Positions 22,781 through 32,660 of a stretch of DNA of 64,000 nucleotides are shown piece by piece. The position numbers and the translations under genes are program-made. The stretch is from assembly GCA_963693285.1 (NCBI GenBank), contig OY848925.1, positions 5,558,932 through 5,622,931 of the forward strand. The letters are read 5' to 3'. Numbering within the stretch: position 1 is the stretch's first letter; every line of letters starts with the position of its first letter. The notes beneath the pieces are model-generated. The model was not told where the DNA came from. It saw only the letters and a list, made by a program, of their open reading frames with translations, and did not search any database. The stretch is from Xestospongia muta. Taxonomy: Eukaryota > Porifera > Demospongiae > Haplosclerida > Petrosiidae.

Positions 22781-23437
22781 AGTCTCAACTTAAACAAAAA
22801 TACAAGTAGAAATGGCAGTATAGAAATTCCTAGATATAGAACCATACAATTTATAATTGTCATAATAGTAATGATGTCTTTTAGCAAGTATAACATGTAA
22901 TATGTTCATAACATTTTAGATGGAGGAGAAGAGAATTTATGCAAGCATTTCAGCTCTGAAAAATAATATTTTTTTTGTGACATACGTGTATGAGTGTCTT
23001 TAATAGATACTTCTTTCCTAGTCTGATGTACATGTGTCTTTCCTTCGCTAATTCATGTTTAATTTGATGTGCAAACACTAGTGAAACAGTGTATACATTA
23101 TCTTCCTTCATTGACACTTCATTCAAATTATAACCTTATTATGTAATTGATGTATGTATAGTTACATGTACAATACTTCTAGTGTGATGTGTACTTTTAC
23201 TAAACTAATTTATTTTGTATTTTCAGTGTTCATATTTAATGTGAAAACACTGACATAACAGTGTCTACATTACCTTCCTTCACTGACACTACATTTTCTT
23301 TTACTTAAGCTGAAAAACATTAATATGGTCACATACAGTATAAAGCATTTCTTAGTGTATTTAATATTAAACCAGAAGGAAGGAAACTATTATAAAAACA
23401 ACATATTATTTAAAGAGAATGTTCTATTGTGCAGTAA

Positions 23438-23446
23438 TATATAAAG
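23438..23446 (+). promoter_or_regulatory. TATA box of peptide gene at 23525
   Basis: TATATAAAG, 87 bp before the ATG, in the same conserved block as in duplicate A. Confidence 0.6.
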
Positions 23447-23524
23447 CCAGTAAATTGTCAATGAATTCATATCTCTGTGATTAGTGGATATACTTAATAA
23501 ACCTTTATTCAGTGCATTCAAAAG

Positions 23525-23942
23525 ATGAAGTATTCACTTCTTTTCTACATTGTGTTTGCTATATATCTCAGCTGTCTTGCTGTGGTTACTTACTCCGCTT
23601 CTGAAAGAACTGTAATTTTTATATGTACAATATTTGATCTATTTTTTCTTGTTTTTCTAGTGTTTTAAAAGATGTGAATATGCTAGGGGAAAAGGTATTT
23701 AATTTTCAAATGCTAGGCATAATTCTAATGTTAATTTATAGTTTAACTGAGTACTTTTACTGCAATAATAAGTTACATGTGTACACACATAGATAACAAA
23801 TAGTATTCATTGATGTAATACCGTCATATATAACATTATCACTCTTTATTACACTTTATATTTCTTCTTATATTCATTTTTAGATTTCCGTCGCTGCATG
23901 AGAGAATGTAGAGGGCCTTTAAGACGTCCAAGTGATTTGTAA
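23525..23942 (+). CDS. Secreted Cys-rich peptide, four-cysteine type, second copy (59 aa)
   Basis: Exons 23525-23611, 23661-23694 and 23884-23942. Signal MKYSLLFYIVFAIYLSCLAV, then C-x3-C in exon 2, ten residues, C-x3-C in exon 3, and the same basic tail as the copy at 20910. Exon 3 is identical in the two genes while exon 2 differs at several codons (C-FKR-C against C-FHR-C and following residues). The first donor is GTAATT instead of GTAAGT, still usable. Coding differences clustering in exon 2 of two otherwise near-identical segments are notable. Confidence 0.78.
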
Positions 23943-24199
23943 TATAATGTTTGTACAATATCATATGCAGCTGAATTAATTATAAATTCACCACTGTACT
24001 ATTCTCCATTAAAAACTTATAAAAGGATAAACATTCAGCTGAGTACTTTTACTGCAATAATAAGTTACATGTACACACACATATATATAATAAATAGTTG
24101 TCATTATGTAATACTGTCATATATAACATTATCACTCTTTATTAACTTTATTATGATGCAAGTGAAATGATAAACTTTGTTTTCTGTGACATAAGTGTC

Positions 24200-24863
24200 A
24201 AATACAAATTTCAGTGATGTCATCATCTTTCAGTGACTTGTTGTGAAGAAATAATTCTTTCAATGATTCGTTACTTGTTATTAATAGGGTGCTGGTACTA
24301 ACGGAAGTGATTTGCGAATTACAACTGATGTCCAAAACAGTAAGTGTTTGATTTTTAGCTTATCCTTCAACAATGTAACGAATTCCATTATCAGTGATGT
24401 CACAGTTGACAAGATGTAGTTCTTTCAATGTTTGTTGGTATTCAACACATCAGATAAATGAGCTAAATCTCCATCTTTGATAGTGATATTGTTACGTCAA
24501 GTATCTCAAATAAAGAATTTATTTATAGAGCTTTGGAAAAAATCTTGATATCACCAGCAAATTGAGAAGACGAAAGATGTATGATCTTCAATGTGGTGTT
24601 ATTATTTAAATGTCTCTGACAATGTATAGGTACACAACCTTCGTCCAAAGGAGTATGATATGTAGCAAGTTTCCAAACAGCACACATATTAAGAGTGTCC
24701 ATCATGACATGTAGCACTTTCAGGAGATGCAGCAAAGAGAAAAATACTCCATTCCTTTCCTGCATGCTTATTGTTCTTTTTCAATTGACTTGTGACTTCT
24801 TCACATTGGTCAGGAGTGGGTGAATAGAGACGAATAATATGCCATGCCATTGAACACAACCAC
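24200..24863 (-). pseudogene. LRR gene copy, incomplete
   Basis: Minus-strand sequence matching the exon that starts the LRR genes (NMCAVWKLATYHTPLDEG, then HLSSSQFAGDIKIFSKAL) followed by a decayed LRR region to about 24290. Stops break the LRR part. It lies in the 3' flank of the peptide gene at 23525 and lacks upstream exons. Confidence 0.7.
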
Positions 24864-24913
24864 ATTATCACTCTTTATTACACTTTAATCAACCTTCTTT
24901 TCTTCATTTCTAG

Positions 24914-24951
24914 ATTCCAAACGCTGCTTTCATATGCTTGCATTACACTAA
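24914..24951 (+). pseudogene. Orphan exon 3 of a peptide gene
   Basis: An acceptor (TTTCTAG) after a typical intron-2 end is followed by an open stretch with KRCFH and a stop at 24951. Exons 1 and 2 are missing; the LRR copy takes their place. Confidence 0.55.
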
Positions 24952-25154
24952 TCTTGTTTTTAGCTGCATAATTTAAAGAAGCTATTTTGCAAGACTGTAC
25001 ATTCACTTTGTATACTTGCACACAAACACTGCCCACATTCCTAAGATGGATCACAAAAGTCAAAGGTTTGTCTTTGCATTAAAACATATTTTGTGAATGC
25101 AACTACATTAGAAGCTTATTTGTGGTCATGTCATAATAATATGTGAATTTTATT

Positions 25155-26126
25155 TTAAGTTAAGTTATCAACCTGCTGTCCTTCATTTCCACATGATATA
25201 CTTATTGAACTCATTGTTTGCTCATCTCTTAATGCTATAAAAGTCTTCTCAGCTTCTGGAGTGACAATCCGTTCATTTATATATTTGCCAAATGTTTTAA
25301 TAGCCAGTAAATTTAGTGAAGCTTGATCATATCTGTGACAGCCAATAAATGAGATATCAGATATATTATGTTTCCATTGACAACCAGAACGATCTGAGGG
25401 AAGGATTGGAACACCAACCATACATTCCTTGTGTAAAGCACAGTCTACCCATTTGTTTAACAGCAAGAGTGTTGTAACATTAGCAAAGTTGAATATAAGA
25501 CTATTAGCTTCAAAACCAATGACACCTCGACCATCTTTAGGACTCATATTCAAATAGTTCAATGTACTGTCCTTCGTAAAGGCAACCATGTATCGACATA
25601 AAAGCTCGTGTCTAGATCCAGCAATAATAGGAAACTCTAAAAGTCTTTTCAAGAGACTTTTAGAAAATGGTTTCAATATTCGAATACTTGTGTCTGCCCA
25701 AAGAATGACATTATACTTTTTAGACATCTTGTTTATAATATGCACTTTAATTGCATACCCACCCAAACCAGGTGTACCAGCAAAATAAGGATAGTCAGAG
25801 AACTTATAGGATACTATTTTAACATTCTTAATCTTGTTGATCTTACTGAATTGATTTCTAGTCAGTCCCAAGTTGAATACAAAGATAGTTGTTTCCTTGA
25901 GATAGCGTTGAAAAGAGCCGATCATACTTAAAAGTTCTTCAAAGAAGTTAGAAGACGCTCCCGTTACAATAACTAGCGATTTAGTTACATCGTCAACTGT
26001 ATTAATATTGTCTTTGTTAAACAGACGGACTTTGACATCATCAGAAATCCTTGTGCGTCGCGTCAGTAACGAAAAGACTACTATTACCATAAACAGGATA
26101 AGAAAAAGGCTTTTTTTAAAGCCCAT
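25155..26126 (-). CDS. DUF1647-type glycosyltransferase-like type II membrane protein, intronless
   Basis: A single 323-aa frame from the ATG at 26126. Residues 7-22 form one N-terminal membrane anchor (LFLILFMVIVVFSLL) after a short basic tail, as in Golgi type II enzymes. The lumenal part follows DUF1647 proteins: VTGASSNFFEELLSMI, IFVFNLGLT, then a YAIKVHII segment and LWADTSIRI, whose Asp may correspond to the metal-binding acidic motif. The family is related to nucleotide-sugar glycosyltransferases. Substrates are not known to me. It is the only intronless cellular gene in the window and sits in a non-repetitive island (about 24.95-26.34 kb) within the peptide array. Its 3' end is copied at 19.54-19.80 kb. 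Confidence 0.7.
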   Translation of the reverse strand: MGFKKSLFLILFMVIVVFSLLTRRTRISDDVKVRLFNKDNINTVDDVTKSLVIVTGASSNFFEELLSMIGSFQRYLKETTIFVFNLGLTRNQFSKINKIKNVKIVSYKFSDYPYFAGTPGLGGYAIKVHIINKMSKKYNVILWADTSIRILKPFSKSLLKRLLEFPIIAGSRHELLCRYMVAFTKDSTLNYLNMSPKDGRGVIGFEANSLIFNFANVTTLLLLNKWVDCALHKECMVGVPILPSDRSGCQWKHNISDISFIGCHRYDQASLNLLAIKTFGKYINERIVTPEAEKTFIALRDEQTMSSISISCGNEGQQVDNLT

Positions 26127-26336
26127 GTTTTGCTAGTACGTTTGTCATGAGAGAGAGAGAGACAACAGTACCGGACAGATATTGTGTTAGCTGTTAGCCA
26201 TACCCAGAATGTGAACAGGTGATGTACGTATACGATGGTGTACGAAAAAATCAAAAACTACGGAAGCCTCGGACGGACATTCCTATTCCTGTTTCCAATT
26301 TCTTCCGCGCACCTAATATTCCAATTGAAGATGCAG
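26127..26336. promoter_or_regulatory. Unique upstream region of the glycosyltransferase-like gene
   Basis: About 210 bp of non-repeat, somewhat GC-richer sequence with a (GA)n tract directly before the ATG. Array sequence restarts at about 26337. It probably contains the promoter. No specific site is recognised. Confidence 0.35.
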
Positions 26337-26396
26337 TTGACACTTCATTCAAATTATAACCTTATTATGTAATTGATGTATGTATAGTTACATGTA

Positions 26397-26668
26397 CATA
26401 CATGATCTTCAATGTGGTGTTAGTGGTAGGTATCTCTGACAATGTAGACACACAAACCTCATCCAAAGGAGTATGATATGTAGCAAGCTTCCAAACTACA
26501 CATGTATTAGAGTGTCTATATGACAAGAGCACTTTCAAGAGATACAGCTAAGAGAAAAAAATAATCCATTCCTTTCTTGCTTGTTGTTCTTTTTTCAATT
26601 GACTTGAGACTTCTTTACATTGTTCAGAATAACATAGCCATGCCATTGAACACTAACAATATCACCTG
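26397..26668 (-). pseudogene. LRR-gene exon fragment (antisense in array)
   Basis: Same fragment type as at 15664: starts at a former acceptor near 26668 and runs through the EEVTSQL and MDTL regions with frame breaks. Confidence 0.65.
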
Positions 26669-27119
26669 TTAAAATTATTAATATGCTTATGACATTAAAA
26701 TAATCTTTCTGTGGCATAAGTGTATAAGTGTCTTCAATAGATACTACTTTCCTAGTGTGATGTATACATGTGTCTTTCATTCACTAATTCATGTTTAATT
26801 TGATGTACAAACACTAGTGAAACAGTATATACATTATCTTCCTTCATTGACACTTCATTCAAATTATAACCTTATTATGTAATTGATGTATATATAGTTA
26901 CATGTACAATAGATACTGTCTTCTAGTGTGATGTGTACTTTTACTAAACTAATTTATTCTGTATTTTCAGTGTTCATATTTAATGTGAAAAGACTGACAT
27001 AACAGTGTCTACATTACCTTCCATTGACACTACATTTTATTTTTACTTAAACTGAAAAACTATAATATGGTCACATACAGTATAAAGCATTTCCTAATTT
27101 ACTTAGTATAAAACAGAAT

Positions 27120-27124
27120 ATAGG

Positions 27125-27182
<58 letters not shown>

Positions 27183-27190
27183 TATATATG
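27120..27190. repeat. (TA)n/(TATG)n microsatellite
   Basis: Simple repeat just upstream of the conserved TATA block of the copy at 27316. Confidence 0.85.
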
Positions 27191-27315
27191 TTAATTTAAA
27201 GAGAATATCCTATTGTGCAGTAATATATAAAGCCAGTAAATTGCCAATAAATTCATATCTCAGTGATTGGTGGATATACTGATTTAACCTATTGTTCAGT
27301 GCATTCTAACAAAAG

Positions 27316-27633
27316 ATGAAGTATTCACTTCTTTTCTACATTGTGTTTGCTATATATCTCAGCTGTCTTGCTGTGGTTAATGCTAATGTAAGTATTGTAA
27401 GTCATATAAATTTTATAGTTTATAGTTAAGTTTAACAATTTTATTGCAATTATCTTAATTACTTGTGCACACACACATATATAAGAAATAGTTATATTCA
27501 TTGATGTACTATAATAATGAATACTATCATGAATAGTTTTATAAGATTTAGCACACTTTATTACATTTTTATCTTTTTTTGTTCATTTTTAGCCTGCCAG
27601 CGCTGTTGGAAAGAATGCAAAGAATGGCGATAA
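27316..27633 (+). pseudogene. Peptide gene copy lacking exon 2
   Basis: Exon 1 (from 27316) has the consensus signal peptide and a GTAAGT donor. Exon 2 and its flanks are deleted. Exon 3 at 27593-27633 is intact with C-x2-C-x3-C in the family frame. Because exon 2 normally contributes 3n+1 bases, direct splicing of exon 1 to exon 3 reads exon 3 in another frame (PASAVGKNAK...), which happens to stay open to a stop and has no cysteines. TATA box at 27224. A sister copy with the same deletion lies at 47188. It is either a dead gene or a source of a new peptide. Confidence 0.6.
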
Positions 27634-28310
27634 GCATTGAAAGAAAGTATTTAAACAATGTGAGCTGACTTATTCTGAAATATGAAAAAAACGTAATTAC
27701 AAAACCAAACACATATATATATATATATAACTATAAAAATTGACTGTATATGATATTGTACAACCTTTTTATTTTTACAAAAATAAATTCAAGATTTATA
27801 TTCATTTTAAATCCATTTTGTTAATATATTTGTTGTCAAGACGCCTGCCAATTTATATTAAAACTATATACTAAATATCAAAGTATTGTGGACATGCTGC
27901 AAGAAAAGGTGGTGAAGCTGGTAGACATGGTTCTACAAAGACCATATTGTCAATATCTTTGTTAGTTCTATTTATAAAATCATTTTCTATATGCTTCCCC
28001 TTTGTCATTATTAATGAAAATATCTGTTTTAATGGTGATACATTCTATCTCATCAGTTACTATTATCTAGTTTAATGAAAATTGTATTCCTTTTGTGGAC
28101 TTATCTCGTGCTTCTACAGCAAATCTCTACATTTTAAGAAATATTTTGGGAATGTTTATGTTCTCTTTTGCATTATTCTTAACATTAAACTTATTGTACT
28201 ACAATCAATTGCTACTTTGGTTTTGTTTGTTAATCAGCCACAACATTTTTAATTGTCATAATATAGTAATGATGTTTATTAGCAATCATAACATACTTAT
28301 GACATTAAAA
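27634..28310 (+). repeat. Conserved 3' flank of the peptide-gene unit
   Basis: The block after exon 3 (possible poly(A) signal AATAAA near 27780, then AAGGTGGTGAAGCTGGTAGA and GTGGACTTATCTCGTGCTTC) recurs at 30.30-30.78, 42.15-42.80, 44.97-45.64 and 47.52-48.16 kb, and inverted at 12.6-12.9 kb. A 72-codon open frame at 28095-28313 is shared with one copy but disrupted in others, so I regard it as non-coding. Confidence 0.75.
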
Positions 28311-28669
28311 TAATCTTTCTGTAACATAAGTGCATAAGTGTCTTCAATAGATACTACTTTTCTAGTGTGATAAACACATGCCTTTCCTTCACTAATTCAT
28401 GTATAATTTAATGTACAAACACTAGTGAAACAGTGTCTACATTATCTTCATTCATTGACACTTCATTCAAATTATAACCTTATTATGTAATTGATGTATA
28501 TATAGTTACATGTACAATAGATACTGTCTTCTAGTGTGATGTGTACTTTTACTAAACTAATTTATTCTGTACTTTCATTGTTCATATTTAATGTGAAAAC
28601 ACTGACATAACAGTATCTATATTACCTCTCTTTATTAATTGAGGTTATAATTTGAATTTTATTTAAACT

Positions 28670-29195
28670 GAACAACATCCATATGGTCACATACGCTATA
28701 AAGCATTTCCATTTTTTTTTAATTATAATATTAAATTGTACAAACATCTGAAACAAGACTATGCTTCAACTAAGAATGACACTATAAAAATCCCTACATA
28801 GTAGTCTCAACTTAAACAAAAATACAAATAGAAATGGCAGTATAGAAATTCCTAGATATAGAACCATACAATTTATAATTGTCATAAGAGTAATGATGTC
28901 TTTTACCAAGCATAACATGTAATATGTTTATAACATTTTAATTGAGAGAAGAGAGAATTTATACAAGTATTTAGGCTCTGAATAAATAATATTTTCTGTG
29001 ACAAATGTCTATGAGTCTTTCCAATAGATACTGCTTTCCTAGTGTGATGTACATGTGTCTTTCCTTCACTAATTAATGTTTAATTTGATGTACAAACACT
29101 AGTGAAACAGTGTATAAATTATCTTCCTTCATTGACATTTCATTCAAATTATAACCTTATTATGTAAGTGATGTATGTATAGTTACATGTACAAT
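28670..29195 (+). repeat. Linker block of the array unit
   Basis: Linker with AAGACTATGCTTCAACTAAG and TTTAGGCTCTGAATAAATAA followed by one upstream module. It recurs at about 43.2-43.7, 45.87-46.3 and 48.6-49.17 kb, each time before an LRR-exon fragment. No gene. Confidence 0.7.
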
Positions 29196-29391
29196 AGAGG
29201 TGATTTAATTTAAGAATAGTTATAATATTAATTAAACTTAACAATTTTATTGCTATTATCTTACTTGTGCACACAAATATAAGAAATAGTTATATTCATT
29301 GATGTACTATATTAATGAATACTATCATGAATGGCTTTAATAAGATTTAGCACACTTTATTACATTTAATTGATGTATATATAGTTACATG

Positions 29392-29663
29392 TACATACAT
29401 GATCTTCAATGTGGTATTAGTGGTAGGTATCTCTGACAATGTAGACACACAAACCTCATCCAAAGGAGTATGATATGTAGCAAGCTTCTAAACTACACAC
29501 GTATTAAGAGTGTCCATTGTGACATGAGCACTTTCAGGAGATACAGCTAAGAGAAAAATAATCCATTTCTTTTTTGCTTGTTGTTCTGTTTTCAATTGAC
29601 TTGTGACTTCTTTACATTGTTCAGAATAACATAGCCATGCCATTGAACACTAACAATATCACC
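29392..29663 (-). pseudogene. LRR-gene exon fragment (antisense in array)
   Basis: Same type as at 15664 and 26397, with frame breaks; part of the repeat unit. Confidence 0.65.
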
Positions 29664-29699
29664 TGTTAAAAATTATTAATATGCTTATGACATTAAAAT

Positions 29700-31243
29700 A
29701 ATCTTTCTGTGGCATAAGTGTATAAGTGTCTTCAATAGATACTACTTTCCTAGTGTGATGTATACATGTGTCTTTCCTTCACTAATTAATGTTTAATTTG
29801 ATGTACAAACACTAGTGAAACAGTGTATACATTATCTTCCTTCATTGACACTTCATTCATATTATAACCTTATTATGTAATTGATGTATATATAGTTACA
29901 TGTACAATAGATACTGTCTTCTAGTGTGATGTGTACTTTTACTAAACTAATTTATTCTGTATTTTCATTGTTCATATTTAATGTGAAAAGACTGACATAA
30001 CAGTGTCTACATTACCTTCCTTCATTAACACTACATTTTATTTTTACTTAAACTGAAAAACTATAATATGGTCACATATAGTATAAAGCATTTCTTAATA
30101 TATTTAATATTCAAATAGAAGTAGTGGAACTGTTCAAAAACAGCATTTAAATATATATAAATAAATATTAATTTAAAGAGGATATCCTATTGTGCAGTAA
30201 TATATAAAGCCAGCAAATTGTCAATAAATTCACATCTCTGTGATTAGTTGGATATACTTAATAAACTATAAAACTATAAAAATTAAAACTATAACTATAA
30301 AAATTGACTGTGTGTGATATTACACAAACTTTTTACTTCTACAAAAATAAATTCAAGAATTATATTCATTTAAAATCCATCTTGTAAATATATTTGTAGT
30401 CAAGATATTTGCTAACTTACATTAAAACTACGTACTAAATATCAAAGTATTGTGGACATACTGCATGAAAAAGGGGTGGAGCTGGTAGCCGTGATTCTAC
30501 AAAGATCATACTAGTTTATTGTCTATATCTTTGTTAGTTCTATTTTTAAAATCATTATTCAGATACTTTCCCTTTGTCATCATTAATGAAAATATCTGTT
30601 TTAATAGTGATACATTCTCATCAGTTACTATTATCTAATTTAATGGAAAATAGTATTCCTATTGTGGACTTATCTCATGTTTCTACAGCACATCTCCACA
30701 TTTCAAGAATTATTTTGAAAGGTTTTATGTTCTCTTTTGTATTAATTTTTAAACATTAAAGTTATTGTACTATAATTAATTGCTACGTTGATCTTGTTTT
30801 CTGCCATCCTTACAATTCATGAACTTTCTTGAGATAAATTCTCATGTACTTGGGTTGAAAATATACAGAGTATATAGACAGTGGCATCATGTAGTAAACC
30901 TATGGAAGGTATACTTAAGTGTTTTAGTATCATTTATTGTGTATTTACTCAAGTAATAGGAAAAAAATTAAACTGTTCTATTATTACTTTCATTATTAAC
31001 AGTATTTGATGCAGAAAACAAATTACTATTACCAAAAAAGCTACATCACTTAACTACAGTGGTTCAGCTACTAAGCAATAGAGTATAATAGTTATGCATT
31101 AATGTACTTACCATTCTTCTTATGTGCACTATATACAAAAATGCAGTAAAAATGGCAGTAGAGAAATTACTACGTAAGCAACCACAACATTTTCAATTGT
31201 CATAATAGTAATGTTGTGTATTAGCAATCATAACATGCTTATA
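29700..31243 (+). repeat. Array unit without peptide gene, plus LRR 3' flank
   Basis: The module pair (29.70-30.06 kb) and TATA region (30.2 kb) are present, but a deletion at about 30260 joins the promoter to the 3' flank, removing all exons. From about 30.9 to 31.1 kb the sequence matches the 3' flank of the LRR genes (as at 39.8 and 50.6 kb). No coding sequence is supported; a 61-codon frame at 30574 is part of the non-coding flank. Confidence 0.6.
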
Positions 31244-31751
31244 ACATTAAATAATCTTTCTGTGACATAAGTGTATGAGTGTCTTTAATAGATACTGCTT
31301 TTCATAGTGTGATGTACCTGTGTCTTTCCTTCACTAATTCATGTTTAATTTGATGTGCAAACACTTGTGAAACAGTGTATACATTATCTTCCTTCATTGA
31401 CACTTTATTCAAATTATAACCTTATTATGTAATTGATGTATATAAAGTTACATGTACAATAGATACTGTCTTCTAGTGTGATGTGTACTTTTACTAAACT
31501 AATTTATTCTGTACTTTCATTGTTCATATTTAATGTGAAAACACTGACATAACAGTGTCTACATTACCTTCCTTCATTGACACTACATTTTCTTTTACTT
31601 AAACTGAAAAACTGTAATATGGTCACATATAGTATAAAGCATTTCCTAATATATTTAATATTCAACCACAAGAAGTAGAACTGTTCAAAAACACCATTTA
31701 AATATATTTAAATAAATATTAATTTAAAGAGGATATCCTATCATGCAGTAA

Positions 31752-31760
31752 TATATAAAG
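31752..31760 (+). promoter_or_regulatory. TATA box of peptide gene at 31844
   Basis: TATATAAAG, 92 bp before the ATG. Confidence 0.6.
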
Positions 31761-31843
31761 CCAACAAATTGTCAATAAATTCATATCTCTGTGATTAGTG
31801 GATATACTGAATTAACCTATTGTTCAGTGCATTCTAACAAAAG

Positions 31844-32197
31844 ATGAAGTATTCACTTCTTTTCTACATTATGTTTGTTATATATCTCAGCTGTCTTGGT
31901 CTGGTTAATGCTTATATCTATGTTGATGTAAGTCATATAATTTTATGAACAACCTTTGATCTATTTTTTGTAGTGCAATGAACAATGTCACTATCAGTGT
32001 GCTTATGGCAGTGGTGGAGGTAATTTAATTTAGGAATAGTTAAAATATTAATTTACAGTTTAACTTAACAATTTTATTGCAATTATCTTACTTACTTGTA
32101 CACACACACATATAAAAATTACATTTTTATCTCTTTTTTATGTTCATTTTTAGTATGCAGCCTCTGTTTGAGGGATTGTAACAGACGTAACTACTAA
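31844..32197 (+). CDS. Secreted Cys-rich peptide, six-cysteine type (3 exons, 57 aa)
   Basis: Exons 31844-31927, 31974-32019 and 32154-32197, phases 0 and 1, 57 aa. Signal MKYSLLFYIMFVIYLSCLGL. The mature part follows C-x3-C-x3-C-x7-C-x2-C-x3-C and ends in a basic RRNY tail. Exon 2 is identical to that of the copy at 50065, while exon 3 differs at a few codons. It lies just before the gypsy element and the LRR pseudogene, the same order as at 50 kb. Confidence 0.78.
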
Positions 32198-32408
32198 GCT
32201 CTGAAAGAAAGTATTCAAACAATGTGAGCTCACTTTTTTGAAACAAGAAAAACTTAAATTACAAAACAAAATATGTAACTATAAAATCGAATGTATATAA
32301 TATTATACAAACTTTTATTTTTATGTATCAATTATTGCATATTTACTTAAGTAACAGGAAAAATTAAACTATTCTGTTATTACTTTTATTATTAACAGTA
32401 TTTAATAC

Positions 32409-32649
32409 TGTGATGTCCTGATCACTTTATTACACTGATCAAAATTATCATGAACAACTAACAAAGAGGTCAACTTAAATACATGTAGAACAATTAAGGT
32501 TAATTTACACATTAACAAAAGATATACAAGAGAAAAGGACAATGTAACAATAAGAAAGAATAAATGTGCTAATAAGAAGCAATTAACAAAACTATAATTG
32601 TATAATCCTAATTTACACTAGTTAACACATGTAAAGTTAGTTTACCACA
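32409..32649 (-). repeat. 3' LTR of the gypsy element
   Basis: 241 bp, same sequence as the LTR at 36624-36864. In element orientation it starts TGTGGTAAAC and ends ACATCACA. Flanked outside by AATAC. Confidence 0.9.
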
Positions 32650-32660
32650 TTCCTCCACCC

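Larger units (their letters stand above)
22960..24335 (+). repeat. Segmental duplicate B (pairs with 20340-21715)
   Basis: Nearly identical to 20340-21715 over the module pair, promoter, four-cysteine gene, introns, 3' flank and LRR fragment. The few differences are concentrated in exon 2 of the gene. After 24335 it continues into a longer LRR copy that duplicate A has lost. Confidence 0.85.

Noticed and set aside
28095..28313. Repeated 72-codon ORF (MDLSRAST...) also at 42594
   Set aside because: Equivalent sequences at 45.4 and 47.9 kb are frame-disrupted, and the frame begins with a non-ATG codon; it is conserved flank, not a gene.
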